NCBI GenBank assembly: GCA_026992315.1
Contig: JALXAG010000215.1
Span: forward strand, 1 to 42,160
Direction: 5' to 3'
DNA: 42,160 bases
Source of the DNA: Sneathiellales bacterium
GTDB taxonomy: Bacteria > Pseudomonadota > Alphaproteobacteria > Minwuiales > Minwuiaceae
Both the position numbers and the translations under genes were made by a program. This document shows positions 19,495-27,244 of this stretch, piece by piece. Numbering within the stretch: the stretch's first letter is position 1; each line of letters starts with the position of its first letter. The notes under the pieces are model-generated. The model searched no databases. It had not been told where the DNA came from and saw only the letters and a list, made by a program, of their open reading frames with translations.

Positions 19495-19510
19495 TGGCAT
19501 GTTTTTTGCT
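19495..19510 (+). promoter_or_regulatory. Sigma-54 (RpoN) promoter of the PEP-CTERM genes
   Basis: TGGCATG-N4-TTGCT matches the sigma-54 consensus TGGCAYG-N4-TTGCW at every defined position. The invariant GG (19496-19497) and GC (19508-19509) are separated by exactly 10 bp. Transcription should begin near 19521, giving a leader of about 62 nt. PEP-CTERM genes in some bacteria are known to be driven by RpoN with the PrsK/PrsR two-component pair; those regulators are not in this window. Confidence 0.8.
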
Positions 19511-19564
19511 TGTTTTTGTGTAGATGCAGTTTGATGCAATGAGCAGGCCACACACAAAAACAAG
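19509..19564. repeat. Perfect 13-bp inverted repeat at the PEP-CTERM promoter
   Basis: CTTGTTTTTGTGT (19509-19521) and ACACAAAAACAAG (19552-19564) are exact complements 30 bp apart. The left arm covers the promoter from -12 to about +1 and the right arm ends 18 bp before the start codon. The loop holds GATGCA twice (19523-19528 and 19533-19538), a direct repeat with 10-bp period. It could be a protein-binding site or a structural element. Confidence 0.75.
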
Positions 19565-19582
19565 GCCGTTACGGAGAACGAC

Positions 19583-20254
19583 ATGCTGAAGAAAATGAAC
19601 ACAGCACTCATGGCTCTTACCCTGGTAATGGGGGTTGGGCTGGCGGCGCAGTCGCAGGCTGCGACCTATACGATCGATTTCGACACGCTTCCCGGCGGCG
19701 GTGCCCTGGCTGACGGTTCGGTGCTGAGCGATCAGTATTCGGCCTGGGGGGTGACCTTTTCCGGTTTCGAGAACGGCTCTCCTGTGGAACAGCCTTTGGC
19801 AACAACGGCGTTTTCCTTCGAAAACGGCGGCGCGCCGGTGGCGGGTAACGTACTGGAAAACCGGGATGTCAACAATTCCCGTGCCGATGTGATCCGCATT
19901 GAATTTGCCAGCGGCGTTTCCGGCATCGAGTTCGATTTCATCCCCTTTGGCTCAAGCGGGCCCGACACGCAATTCAAGGCCTATGATGCGGCGGATAATC
20001 TTCTGCTCAGCACCACGGCGGGCGGTCCTGCCGGATCATATATCAATTTCCATTATACGGGGCTGAGCGGCCTGAGCGGCGTTGCCCGCCTCGATATTCT
20101 TCAGCCCAACGATTCCTGGGTCTGGGGACTGGATAATTTCCGCTTTACCAGCAATGCCGGTCCGACCTCGGTGCCGGAGCCGGGGACGCTGGCGCTGCTG
20201 GGCATCGGCCTTGCCGGGCTCGGTGCGCTGCGGCGGCGGAAATCTGCTGCCTGA
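19583..20254 (+). CDS. PEP-CTERM sorting domain protein (secreted)
   Basis: A 223-residue exported protein. The N-terminal signal peptide (basic MLKKMN, hydrophobic core, cleavage near AQSQA, about residue 26) is followed by a beta-rich domain with no recognised catalytic motif. At the C-terminus is a PEP-CTERM tag: VPEPGTLALLGIG, a short hydrophobic span and LGALRRRKSAA. In known systems such tags are recognised by an exosortase that releases the protein to the cell surface, often linked to exopolysaccharide. No exosortase gene is in the window. The sigma-54 promoter upstream implies regulated expression. Confidence 0.88.
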   Translation: MLKKMNTALMALTLVMGVGLAAQSQAATYTIDFDTLPGGGALADGSVLSDQYSAWGVTFSGFENGSPVEQPLATTAFSFENGGAPVAGNVLENRDVNNSRADVIRIEFASGVSGIEFDFIPFGSSGPDTQFKAYDAADNLLLSTTAGGPAGSYINFHYTGLSGLSGVARLDILQPNDSWVWGLDNFRFTSNAGPTSVPEPGTLALLGIGLAGLGALRRRKSAA

Positions 20255-20286
20255 GCGATTGAACGGTCATTTTTATCGACGGGATC

Positions 20287-20324
20287 GGGCGGAGTGGTTT
20301 GGTGCCGCTTCGCCCTTTCCTTTC
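20287..20324 (+). terminator. Hairpin with a T-rich tail between the two PEP-CTERM genes
   Basis: GGGCGGAGTGG (20287-20297) pairs with CCGCTTCGCCC (20305-20315) over 11 bp including G-U pairs, followed by TTTCCTTTC. It resembles an imperfect intrinsic terminator, so transcription into the second gene may be reduced. I see no clear separate promoter in the 48 bp left before that gene. Confidence 0.6.
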
Positions 20325-20371
20325 ATGAGCGGAGCGGAATTTCCCGCTAGCATGCTACAAGGGGGTGGAAC

Positions 20372-21109
20372 ATGAAAAACAATATTCTGGCAGGGGTGAT
20401 TGCCGTTCTGTCCTTATGGTTGGGAGGGCAGGCACAGGCGGCCCTTCTTTTCGATCAGAATGTCACACCCGATGTGATCTTCGGTTCCGGCAACAGTAAT
20501 GGCGGCTGGACGGTTGACCGGCGCAATGGCGTCGAAGTGGGGCTGCGGGCGAAGAAGCGTTTCGTCGGCGATGTCAACAGCAACGGCGATGGCACCTACA
20601 GCCACGATGCCGGCCCCTATTCGCCCGGCAGCAGCGTTGCCCTGTGGAATTACGAGATGGCCGTCAATGTCGATTATAACGGGACAAGTTTCTACACATT
20701 GGCCGATACGCAGATCCTGCTTTCCATCGATACCGATGGCGGTGCGGGGGTCAGCTATGTCACCTTTCCGATTTTCGCTTTTGGCGATAACGCCTACGGT
20801 ACCAACAGCACACCCAATGGCGGCGGGACGGTAACGAACAACCCTGCTGTCTATGGCGGGCTGAACGTTGTGCAGAATTCCCAGAATCTCGGTTTCGGGT
20901 CGCCGGCCTTTTTCGATCCTTCCGCCGATGCGGAATGGAATTTCAGGCTGCAGGTCTTCGATGCCGGCGGATCGACATTGCTGGCCGAATCGGAAATTAC
21001 GGTCATAGTCGGCAATGGTGCCACCGCTGTGCCGGAGCCGGGGACGCTGGCGCTTCTCGGTATCGGCCTTGCCGGGCTGGGCGCGCTGCGACGCAGGCGC
21101 CGGTCCTGA
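20372..21109 (+). CDS. Second PEP-CTERM sorting domain protein
   Basis: A 245-residue exported protein with its own signal peptide (MKNNILAGVIAVLSLWLG, cleavage near AQA-AL). The body is rich in Gly, Asn and Asp and shows no catalytic motif. The C-terminal tag (VPEPGTLALLGIG, then LGALRRRRRS) is almost identical to that of the preceding protein, including at DNA level, while the bodies differ. GGGGG lies just before the ATG, and a 10-bp palindrome (TAGCATGCTA, 20348-20357) precedes it. It is probably expressed by read-through from the upstream sigma-54 promoter. Confidence 0.87.
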   Translation: MKNNILAGVIAVLSLWLGGQAQAALLFDQNVTPDVIFGSGNSNGGWTVDRRNGVEVGLRAKKRFVGDVNSNGDGTYSHDAGPYSPGSSVALWNYEMAVNVDYNGTSFYTLADTQILLSIDTDGGAGVSYVTFPIFAFGDNAYGTNSTPNGGGTVTNNPAVYGGLNVVQNSQNLGFGSPAFFDPSADAEWNFRLQVFDAGGSTLLAESEITVIVGNGATAVPEPGTLALLGIGLAGLGALRRRRRS

Positions 21110-21171
21110 AGGACAGACTGAAAGCGCTTTTGCTGGCTGATAGCCGCGGGCGTCTGAAAGGTTTTTGCATC

Positions 21172-21205
21172 ATGCCGGGGTCGTTATGGCCCCGGCATTT
21201 CATTT
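21172..21205 (+). terminator. Intrinsic terminator after the PEP-CTERM pair
   Basis: ATGCCGGGG (21172-21180) and CCCCGGCAT (21190-21198) form a perfect 9-bp stem followed by TTCATTT. It ends the rightward PEP-CTERM unit against the convergent DeoR gene. The minus-strand side lacks a T-run. Confidence 0.75.
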
Positions 21206-21209
21206 GCTG

Positions 21210-21989
21210 TCAGGCCGCTTTGTCCTTACCGTCGGCAATGACGGTATGCACCGATGCTTCCGCCAGCATGGCAGCGATATCGGGCGGCGGCGGGGCATCG
21301 GTTACCAGGGTGCCTATTTCCTCCGGCGCGGCCAGGCGGATCGGGGCATGGCGGCCGAATTTTGCCGCATCCGCGGCAATGATGGTGTTTTCTGCCGCAC
21401 GCATGATCTCGCGCGAGAATTCCGCCTCCTGCATGTCGAACAGCATGAAGCCGTTCTCTTCGTCGATGGCGGCGGCGGAAAGCACGGCATAACGCACGCT
21501 GAACTGCCTTACGAAGCGGATGGCCTCATGACCGAAGGCACCGCCATCGTGGCTGCGCAATTCACCGCCCGCCATGAAAACACGGTTGTTGTTGCGGGTG
21601 GCCAGGGTCTGGGCAACGGCCAGGGAATTGGTGACCACGAACAGATCCTGATGGCCGCGCAGGGCGCGGGCGACATAGGCGGTTGTCGATCCGATATCGA
21701 GAATGAGCGAATCGCCGTTGCGGATCATTCCCGCCAGCCGGGCGGCGATGCGGCGCTTGGCTTCGGGGTTTTCGTTCATGCGCTGGGTGAAGCTCGCCTC
21801 CTGCGCGGCTTCCGGCAGGTAGACGCCGCCATGAACCTTGCGCACCAGCCCCTTGGTCGCCAGTTTCTTGACATTGCGCCGGATCGTTTCTTCCGACACA
21901 TCGAGGCGGCGGGCAAGGTCCTGTATCCGGCAGGATCCGGACAGTTTCAGTTCCTCCAGAATGGCCATTTCCCGGTGCGTGGCATGCAT
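21210..21989 (-). CDS. DeoR/GlpR-family regulator of the adjacent transport operon
   Basis: About 259 residues with the DeoR helix-turn-helix (LARRLDVSEETIRRNVKKLATKG, then VRKVHGGVYLPE) and the sugar-phosphate-type sensor domain (LDIGSTTAYVARAL, VVTNSLAVAQ, AGGELRSHDGGAFG, IAADAAKFGRHA). I chose the ATG at 21989 (MHATHREMAILEEL) because it aligns with GlpR-type N-termini and has GGAG 10 nt upstream. ATG 22019 and TTG 22049, the latter with AAGGG, are in-frame alternatives. It is divergent from the ABC transporter operon, and palindromes in the shared gap make it the likely local regulator. The inducer is unknown. Confidence 0.88.
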   Translation of the reverse strand: MHATHREMAILEELKLSGSCRIQDLARRLDVSEETIRRNVKKLATKGLVRKVHGGVYLPEAAQEASFTQRMNENPEAKRRIAARLAGMIRNGDSLILDIGSTTAYVARALRGHQDLFVVTNSLAVAQTLATRNNNRVFMAGGELRSHDGGAFGHEAIRFVRQFSVRYAVLSAAAIDEENGFMLFDMQEAEFSREIMRAAENTIIAADAAKFGRHAPIRLAAPEEIGTLVTDAPPPPDIAAMLAEASVHTVIADGKDKAA

Positions 21990-22094
21990 GCTTTCTGTGC
22001 TCCGTGCGTCTGTTGCCATGGCTGTGACATTGCCGGAACGATATGGCAATCACGGCCCTTCAGGCAATGATAACCGTCTCTATCCCACAAAAAC

Positions 22095-22117
22095 ACATAA
22101 TATATGTTGACATATGT
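22095..22117. promoter_or_regulatory. Probable operator for the DeoR regulator
   Basis: Two perfect palindromes lie two bases apart: ACATA-ATA-TATGT (22095-22107) and ACATATGT (22110-22117). They share half-site ACATA/TATGT and overlap the -35 box of the rightward promoter, a position suited to repression. DeoR proteins bind tandem AT-rich palindromes; assignment to the adjacent regulator is inference. Confidence 0.6.
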
Positions 22118-22135
22118 GGATTTTCCTTATCGAAT
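22107..22135 (+). promoter_or_regulatory. Promoter of the betaine-type transport operon
   Basis: TTGACA (22107-22112, a full consensus -35) is followed after 17 bp by TCGAAT (22130-22135, 4/6 to the -10 consensus). The -35 is embedded in the operator palindromes. The leader would be about 80 nt. Confidence 0.6.
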
Positions 22136-22171
22136 TAGGTTGGGAGCAGAAAATGGTCTGCCGGACGCCAT

Positions 22172-22208
22172 GCCCCCCGGTCGGGGGGCGAAACCGGCGG
22201 CCGGTTTC
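22172..22208 (+). other. Tandem hairpins immediately before the ribosome binding site
   Basis: GCCCCCC/GGGGGGC (22172-22178 with 22183-22189) is followed directly by GAAACCGG/CCGGTTTC (22190-22197 with 22201-22208). The ribosome binding site AAGGGGAGG starts at the very next base. Two adjacent stable stems abutting the SD suggest mRNA stabilisation or translational control; no known riboswitch is recognised. Confidence 0.6.
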
Positions 22209-22224
22209 AAGGGGAGGCTGAATC

Positions 22225-23175
22225 ATGCGCGTTTCAGGATTAATGGCAGCGGTGGCGGGAATTGCCATCTGTCTGGGGGTCGGCACGGCGGCGGCAGAGG
22301 TGGAATCGAAGGATCCCATCAAACTGACGCTGCATGACTGGACCGGCCAGCTGATCACCACCAGGATCATGGGGTCGGTGCTGAAGGAAGCCGGCTACAA
22401 TGTTGAATATGTTCAGGCCGATTACATTGCCCAGTTTGCGGGGCTGAAAACCGGCGACCTGCATGTGGCGATGGAGATCTGGGAGACCACCGGCCGCGAG
22501 GCGATGGACGAGGCGACGGCAACGGGCAAGGTCGAAAATCTCGGCAAGACCGGCATGATGGCGATCGAGGAATGGTGGTATCCTGCCTATATGAAGGAAC
22601 GCTGCCCCGGTTTGCCGGACTGGCGGGCACTGAACGATTGTGCCGAAGCCTTTGCAACCCCGGAAACGGCGCCGCGCGGGCGCTATCTGGGGGCGCCGGT
22701 CACTTGGGGGGGATTCGATGACGAGCGTGTAGAGGCGCTGGGACTCGATTACGAAGTCGTCCATGCCGGCACCGATGCGGCCCTGTTTGCTGAACTCGAA
22801 TCCGCCTATCAGCGCAAGGCGCCGATTCTGCTGTGGGTTTATGCACCGCACTGGGCGCCGATCAAGTACAAGGGAGAATGGGTGCAGTTCCCCAAATACA
22901 CTCCCGAATGCTACAAGGATCCTTCCTGGGGCATCAATCCCGACATGGCCTATGACTGCGGCAAGCCGCGCGGCCCGATCTGGAAGGTTGCCTGGAGCGG
23001 CGTGAAAGACAAATGGCCCGGTGCCTACAAGGCGATCAAGGCCTTTCACATCACCAATGACGTCATGGGCAAGCTGATCACAGACGTCGATCTGAACGGC
23101 AAGGATCTGGATGCGGTGGTTGCCGATTGGATGGCCAGAAATGAAAGCACCTGGAAGGCCTGGATCGGCAAGTAG
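22225..23175 (+). CDS. Glycine betaine/proline-type ABC transporter, substrate-binding protein
   Basis: A 316-residue OpuAC/ProX-family periplasmic binding protein. The signal peptide ends near AAAEVESKD (cleavage about residue 24). The mature part has the family pattern LHDWTGQLITTRIMG, EYVQADYIAQFAGLKTGDL, a W- and Y-rich segment (EEWWYPAYM) and LLWVYAPHWAP. Aromatic residues of this kind form the cage for quaternary amines in characterised members. It heads the operon and would capture a betaine-like compound in the periplasm. The exact ligand (glycine betaine, proline betaine, choline, dimethylglycine) cannot be told from sequence alone. Confidence 0.9.
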   Translation: MRVSGLMAAVAGIAICLGVGTAAAEVESKDPIKLTLHDWTGQLITTRIMGSVLKEAGYNVEYVQADYIAQFAGLKTGDLHVAMEIWETTGREAMDEATATGKVENLGKTGMMAIEEWWYPAYMKERCPGLPDWRALNDCAEAFATPETAPRGRYLGAPVTWGGFDDERVEALGLDYEVVHAGTDAALFAELESAYQRKAPILLWVYAPHWAPIKYKGEWVQFPKYTPECYKDPSWGINPDMAYDCGKPRGPIWKVAWSGVKDKWPGAYKAIKAFHITNDVMGKLITDVDLNGKDLDAVVADWMARNESTWKAWIGK

Positions 23176-23243
23176 CGCCACGTCGCGATGAACCGGACAA
23201 GCCACCAGGCCGCCCGGCTCGTGTTTGAGTGACGGCATGTCAT

Positions 23244-23261
23244 GTCCGGTTCCGGCCGGAC
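23244..23261 (+). other. Intergenic hairpin between binding-protein and ATPase genes
   Basis: GTCCGG (23244-23249) and CCGGAC (23256-23261) form a 6-bp stem without a T-run in the 121-bp gap. Such hairpins commonly protect the highly expressed binding-protein message from 3' decay. No promoter is evident in the gap. Confidence 0.45.
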
Positions 23262-23296
23262 CCCGGTAACCGGATAAGCTGTGAGTGTGAGAGGCA

Positions 23297-24343
23297 ATGC
23301 CGCAGAAGCCCGTAAAGCTGGTATGCCGCAACATATGGAAACTGTTCGGCGAGGGGGCCGAACGTTTCCTGCATGACCGGCCGGAGCCGCCAGATGCGGC
23401 AGAGATCGAGGCAGCGGGGCTGATCGGCGCCGTGCGCGATGCAACGATCGAAGTGCATGAAGGCGAGATTTTCGTCATCATGGGCCTGAGCGGGTCGGGG
23501 AAATCGACCCTGATCCGCTGCCTGTCGCGCCTGGTCGAACCTACGGCGGGAGAGATCCTGTTCGAAGGGCGCAATCTGCTGGCGGCCAGCGAACGGGAGA
23601 TGATCGAGATCCGCCGCCATAAAATGGGCATGGTCTTTCAGCACTTTGCCCTGCTGCCGCATCTGAGCGTTCTGCAGAATGTTGCCTTCCCGCTGGAGGT
23701 ACAGGGGGTTGACCGTCGCCGGCGTGAGGAGCGGGCGCGGGAGGTGATCCGCCTGGTCGGTCTGCAGGGTCGGGAGGACAATTTCCCCCGTGAACTCTCC
23801 GGCGGCCAGCAGCAGCGTGTCGGCATTGCCCGTTCTCTGGCGGTGGAACCGGAGCTGTGGTTTCTCGATGAGCCGTTTTCGGCGCTCGACCCGCTGATCC
23901 GCCGCGAAATGCAGGATGAATTCCTGCGTTTGCAGAATGTGCTTCGCAAGACCATCGTGTTCATTACCCACGATTTTGACGAGGCAATCCGTCTGGCAGA
24001 CCGGATTGCGATCATGAAGGACGGGGCGGTGATCCAGACGGCAAGCCCCGAAGAACTGGTTCTGGCACCGGTAAACGATTACGTTGCCGAATTCACCAGA
24101 CATATTCCGCGCGCCAAGGTGCTGACCCTGGGGTCGGTCATGGTACCGGGGCCGCCATCGGGCCCGGTCGCGGGTATCCTGGCGGCCGACACGCGGGTGG
24201 AGGCGGCGGCCGACAAGGTGGAAGCGGCCACCCTGCCTTATGGCGTGGCGGATGAGGACGGCAATATCATCGGCACCGTCGACGGGCGGATCATCGTCGA
24301 TGTGCTGATCGGCCGGGAAACGAGGCGGGAGAGCCGCCAATGA
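23297..24343 (+). CDS. Glycine betaine/proline-type ABC transporter, ATP-binding protein
   Basis: A 348-residue ProV/OpuAA-type ATPase that energises the importer. Seen are Walker A GLSGSGKST (63-71), Q-loop VFQHFALLPH, signature LSGGQ (167-171), Walker B LWFLDEP (187-193) and switch His in THDFDEA (H225). An N-terminal extension before Walker A with GEGAERFL is typical of this subfamily. The C-terminal ~80 residues may be a single CBS-like or degenerate regulatory domain (DEDGNIIGTVDGRIIVDVL). The stop overlaps the permease start (ATGA). Confidence 0.92.
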   Translation: MPQKPVKLVCRNIWKLFGEGAERFLHDRPEPPDAAEIEAAGLIGAVRDATIEVHEGEIFVIMGLSGSGKSTLIRCLSRLVEPTAGEILFEGRNLLAASEREMIEIRRHKMGMVFQHFALLPHLSVLQNVAFPLEVQGVDRRRREERAREVIRLVGLQGREDNFPRELSGGQQQRVGIARSLAVEPELWFLDEPFSALDPLIRREMQDEFLRLQNVLRKTIVFITHDFDEAIRLADRIAIMKDGAVIQTASPEELVLAPVNDYVAEFTRHIPRAKVLTLGSVMVPGPPSGPVAGILAADTRVEAAADKVEAATLPYGVADEDGNIIGTVDGRIIVDVLIGRETRRESRQ

Positions 24344-26343
24344 AGAGGGCATTGCATCCGGGCCGCCACGCGAACACCGTGCTGTGGTTGCTGCTGGCGG
24401 CGGTGACGGCATTCCTGTCGCAGTATGGACGCGATATTGCCCGAAGCTTCGATGCCAGATGGCTGCTGAAAGTACCGTTCGCCATGCGGATACCGATGAA
24501 GGCGGAAATCGGCGCCTTCATGAAATGGCTGGTGGATGAGGCGCATTTCGGCCCGGTCACCTTTACCGATCTGACCCGGGCTGTCGCCTGGGCGATCGAT
24601 CAGCCCTATCGTCTGGTCCGAGCCCTGCTGGAAAGCGGGTTTGTGCAGGGCCAGGGCAATGATGCGGTACAGATTCTGCCGCCACTGTCCTGGCTGGCGG
24701 TGGTGTTCGTCGTCATGGCCATAGGGCACTATGTCCGTAGCTGGAAACTGGCGGTTTTTGTCGGGGGATGTTTCCTCTATCTGGCGGTCTTCGGCCAGTG
24801 GGACAGCGCCATGATCACATTGGCTTCGATCGTGATTGCGGTGCCCTTCGGTGTTGTCGGCGGGTTGCTGCTCGGCATCGGCGGTTATCGCTGGCGCTGG
24901 TTCGAACGGTTGCTGGTGCCGGTCCTCGATCTGATGCAGACGGTGCCCATTTTCGCCTATCTGGTGCCGATCCTGTTTCTGTTCGGTTTCGGCCCGGTTT
25001 CGGCGCTGGTCGCCACCGTCATCTACGCGATGCCGCCGATGGTGCGCATCACCATGCTGGCCCTGCGCAGCGTGCCCGATGAAATCCGCGAATTTGGCCG
25101 GATGGTTGGCTGTACGCGCCATCAGATGACATGGCGGGTGCTGATACCATCGGCCGTGCCGATGCTGATGGTCGGGGTCAATCAGGTGATCATGCTGTCG
25201 CTGAACATGGTCATCATCGCTTCCATGATCGGTGCCGGCGGTTTGGGCTATGACGTTCTGACCTCCCTGCGCAGGCTGGATATCGGCGGCGGCCTGGAGG
25301 CCGGCATCGCCATCGTGGTGCTGGCCGTGGCACTGGACCGGCTCAGCCAGGCCTTTGCCGAGCGTTCGTTGCCCTCCCGCCAGCCGGAGAATGCGTCTTT
25401 CCTGCGCCGGTTCCCGCGGATGACAATGTCTGTGGCCGTGATCGCGGGACTGGCCGTGGCGGGGTTGTTCTGGCCTTTCCTGCAGGACTATCCGGCTGGT
25501 GGCGAAATCACCACGGGACCGTTCTGGCAGGATCTGGTGCGGGCGATCAATGTCAATTTCTTCGATCAGCTCGAAGCGGCGAAAACATTCATGCTGCTGT
25601 CCTTCCTGATCCCGGTGAAACGTTTTCTGCTGTCGCTGCCCTGGCCGTGGGTGGTGTTTCTGATCACGCTGGCCGGCTGGCAGCTCGGCCGCTGGAAACT
25701 GGCGCTGCTGTGTTTTCTTCTGTCCATGTTCATCGCTGTCAACGGGCTGTGGGGAAAGGCGATGGTCACCATCTATTTATGCGGGGTTTCGGTGGTGATT
25801 GCCGCGCTGATCGGCATCCCGCTCGGCATTCTGGCGGCAGGGAACGAACGGGCGGGGCGCATCATCGGCGGCTTTATCGATACGCTCCAGACCCTGCCCA
25901 GCTTTGTCTATCTGATACCGGTGGTGATGCTGTTCCGCGTTGGCGACTTCTCGGCGATGATCGCCGTCATCCTCTATGCCCTGGCTCCGGCCGTCCGCTA
26001 CACTGCCCATGGCATCCGTGCCATCGACCCGCAGCTTGTCGAGGCCGGAGTCGTTTCCGGCTGTACCAGGGGACAGTTGCTCGGCCGGATCCGGTTGCCG
26101 CTGGCCCTGCCCGAAATCATGCTCGGCATCAATCAGACGATCATGCTGGCCCTGTCCATGCTGGTGATCACGGCGCTGGTCGGTACCCGCGATCTGGGGC
26201 AGGAAGTTTATATCGCACTGACCAAGGCCGATACGGGCCGCGGCATCGTCGCCGGGGTGTCCGTTGCCTTCATCGCCATCATGGCCGACCGGCTGATTGC
26301 CGCGGCAGCGGCGCGGACACGCCGCCGCCTTGGCCTGGCATGA
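24340..26343 (+). CDS. Glycine betaine/proline-type ABC permease, tandem fusion of two permease units
   Basis: At 667 residues this is about twice a ProW permease. It has two complete BPD_transp_1 (ABC permease) domains. The first (about 160-340) carries the coupling (EAA) loop EFGRMVGCTRHQMTWRVLIP near 251-270. The second (about 475-655) carries EAGVVSGCTRGQLLGRIRLP near 568-587. Each half is preceded by extra membrane segments. A single chain can thus supply both pore halves normally made by a ProW dimer. Fused permeases of this kind occur in some proteobacteria. Starts and stops overlap neighbouring genes by 4 nt (ATGA) upstream and nearly so downstream. Confidence 0.9.
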   Translation: MKRALHPGRHANTVLWLLLAAVTAFLSQYGRDIARSFDARWLLKVPFAMRIPMKAEIGAFMKWLVDEAHFGPVTFTDLTRAVAWAIDQPYRLVRALLESGFVQGQGNDAVQILPPLSWLAVVFVVMAIGHYVRSWKLAVFVGGCFLYLAVFGQWDSAMITLASIVIAVPFGVVGGLLLGIGGYRWRWFERLLVPVLDLMQTVPIFAYLVPILFLFGFGPVSALVATVIYAMPPMVRITMLALRSVPDEIREFGRMVGCTRHQMTWRVLIPSAVPMLMVGVNQVIMLSLNMVIIASMIGAGGLGYDVLTSLRRLDIGGGLEAGIAIVVLAVALDRLSQAFAERSLPSRQPENASFLRRFPRMTMSVAVIAGLAVAGLFWPFLQDYPAGGEITTGPFWQDLVRAINVNFFDQLEAAKTFMLLSFLIPVKRFLLSLPWPWVVFLITLAGWQLGRWKLALLCFLLSMFIAVNGLWGKAMVTIYLCGVSVVIAALIGIPLGILAAGNERAGRIIGGFIDTLQTLPSFVYLIPVVMLFRVGDFSAMIAVILYALAPAVRYTAHGIRAIDPQLVEAGVVSGCTRGQLLGRIRLPLALPEIMLGINQTIMLALSMLVITALVGTRDLGQEVYIALTKADTGRGIVAGVSVAFIAIMADRLIAAAAARTRRRLGLA

Positions 26344-26360
26344 GAGGGGAGGGTGCTGCC

Positions 26361-27236
26361 GTGAAGGATGCCAAAACCAGGGCCGCCAGCCTGCCGTTCT
26401 GGAGCGGACCCGTCGAGCCCGAACCGCTGGGCGGGGGCATTACCAATGTCAATTTCCTGGTACGCGACGGCGGGCGGAAATATGTTGCGCGCATCGGCGG
26501 CGATATTCCCGTCCATCAGGTCATGCGCTTCAACGAACTTGCCGCCAGCCGTGCGGCGGCGGCGGCGGGGCTGTCGCCGGCCGTGCTGTATCACGAACCC
26601 GGTGCGCTGGTGATCGATTATATCGAGGGGCGGACGCTGAGCGATGAGGACATCCGCGATCCGGCGATGCTGCAGCGCATCGTTCCCCTGATCCGCCGTT
26701 GCCATTGCGAGGTGGCCCGGCATCTGCGCGGTCCGGTGCTGATGTTCTGGGTTTTTCACGTCATCCGCGATTATGCCCGGACCCTGCGTGAGGCAGACAG
26801 TCGCCATTGTTCGCGCCTGCCGGATCTTCTGGCGGCTGCCGGTGTGCTGGAACAGGCGGTCGGCCCCGTGGAAATCGTATTTGCCCATAACGATCTGCTG
26901 GCGGGAAATTTCATCGATGACGGGGAGCGCCTCTGGCTGATCGACTGGGATTATGCCGGCTTCAACAGCCCGCTGTTCGATTTGGGCGGATTGGCCTCCA
27001 ACAATGCCCTGACGGAGGCGCAGGAAGAAATGCTGCTGGAACAGTATTTCGGACAGGCGCCGGACGATGCGCTGCGCCATCGTTACCGGGCGATGAAATG
27101 TGCCTCCCTCCTGCGCGAGACGATGTGGAGCATGGTGTCGGAAATCCATTCGGACATCGATTTCGACTATGCCGCCTACACGGCCGGAAACCTTGCCCGC
27201 TTTGCGGCCGCCTATGATCAATTTACAAGGAGTTGA
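26361..27236 (+). CDS. Choline/thiamine-kinase-like phosphotransferase
   Basis: A 291-residue APH-fold kinase of the choline/ethanolamine kinase (LicA) group. The N-lobe has LGGGITNVNFLV (25-34) for nucleotide binding and YVARIGGD. The C-lobe has Brenner's motif H176-N-D178-L with N183 and the metal-binding D195-W-D197. The GTG at 26361 has the strong SD GAGAGGGGAGGG 7 nt upstream; an ATG at 26340 overlapping the permease stop (ATGA) is the alternative. Open frame upstream inside the permease gene is not family-like. It probably phosphorylates an alcohol such as choline or a relative taken up by the transporter; the substrate is inferred. It ends two bases into the region that precedes the flavoenzyme ATG. 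Confidence 0.85.
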   Translation: MKDAKTRAASLPFWSGPVEPEPLGGGITNVNFLVRDGGRKYVARIGGDIPVHQVMRFNELAASRAAAAAGLSPAVLYHEPGALVIDYIEGRTLSDEDIRDPAMLQRIVPLIRRCHCEVARHLRGPVLMFWVFHVIRDYARTLREADSRHCSRLPDLLAAAGVLEQAVGPVEIVFAHNDLLAGNFIDDGERLWLIDWDYAGFNSPLFDLGGLASNNALTEAQEEMLLEQYFGQAPDDALRHRYRAMKCASLLRETMWSMVSEIHSDIDFDYAAYTAGNLARFAAAYDQFTRS

Positions 27237-27244
27237 GCGTTATC

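Noticed and set aside
20316-20371. Second sigma-54 promoter before the second PEP-CTERM gene
   Set aside because: No GG-N10-GC pair with the flanking consensus occurs between the hairpin and the ATG.
25647-26360. Upstream extension of the phosphotransferase frame within the permease gene
   Set aside because: The extension is arginine/proline/histidine-rich shadow sequence; kinase homology begins just after the GTG at 26361 with a strong SD.
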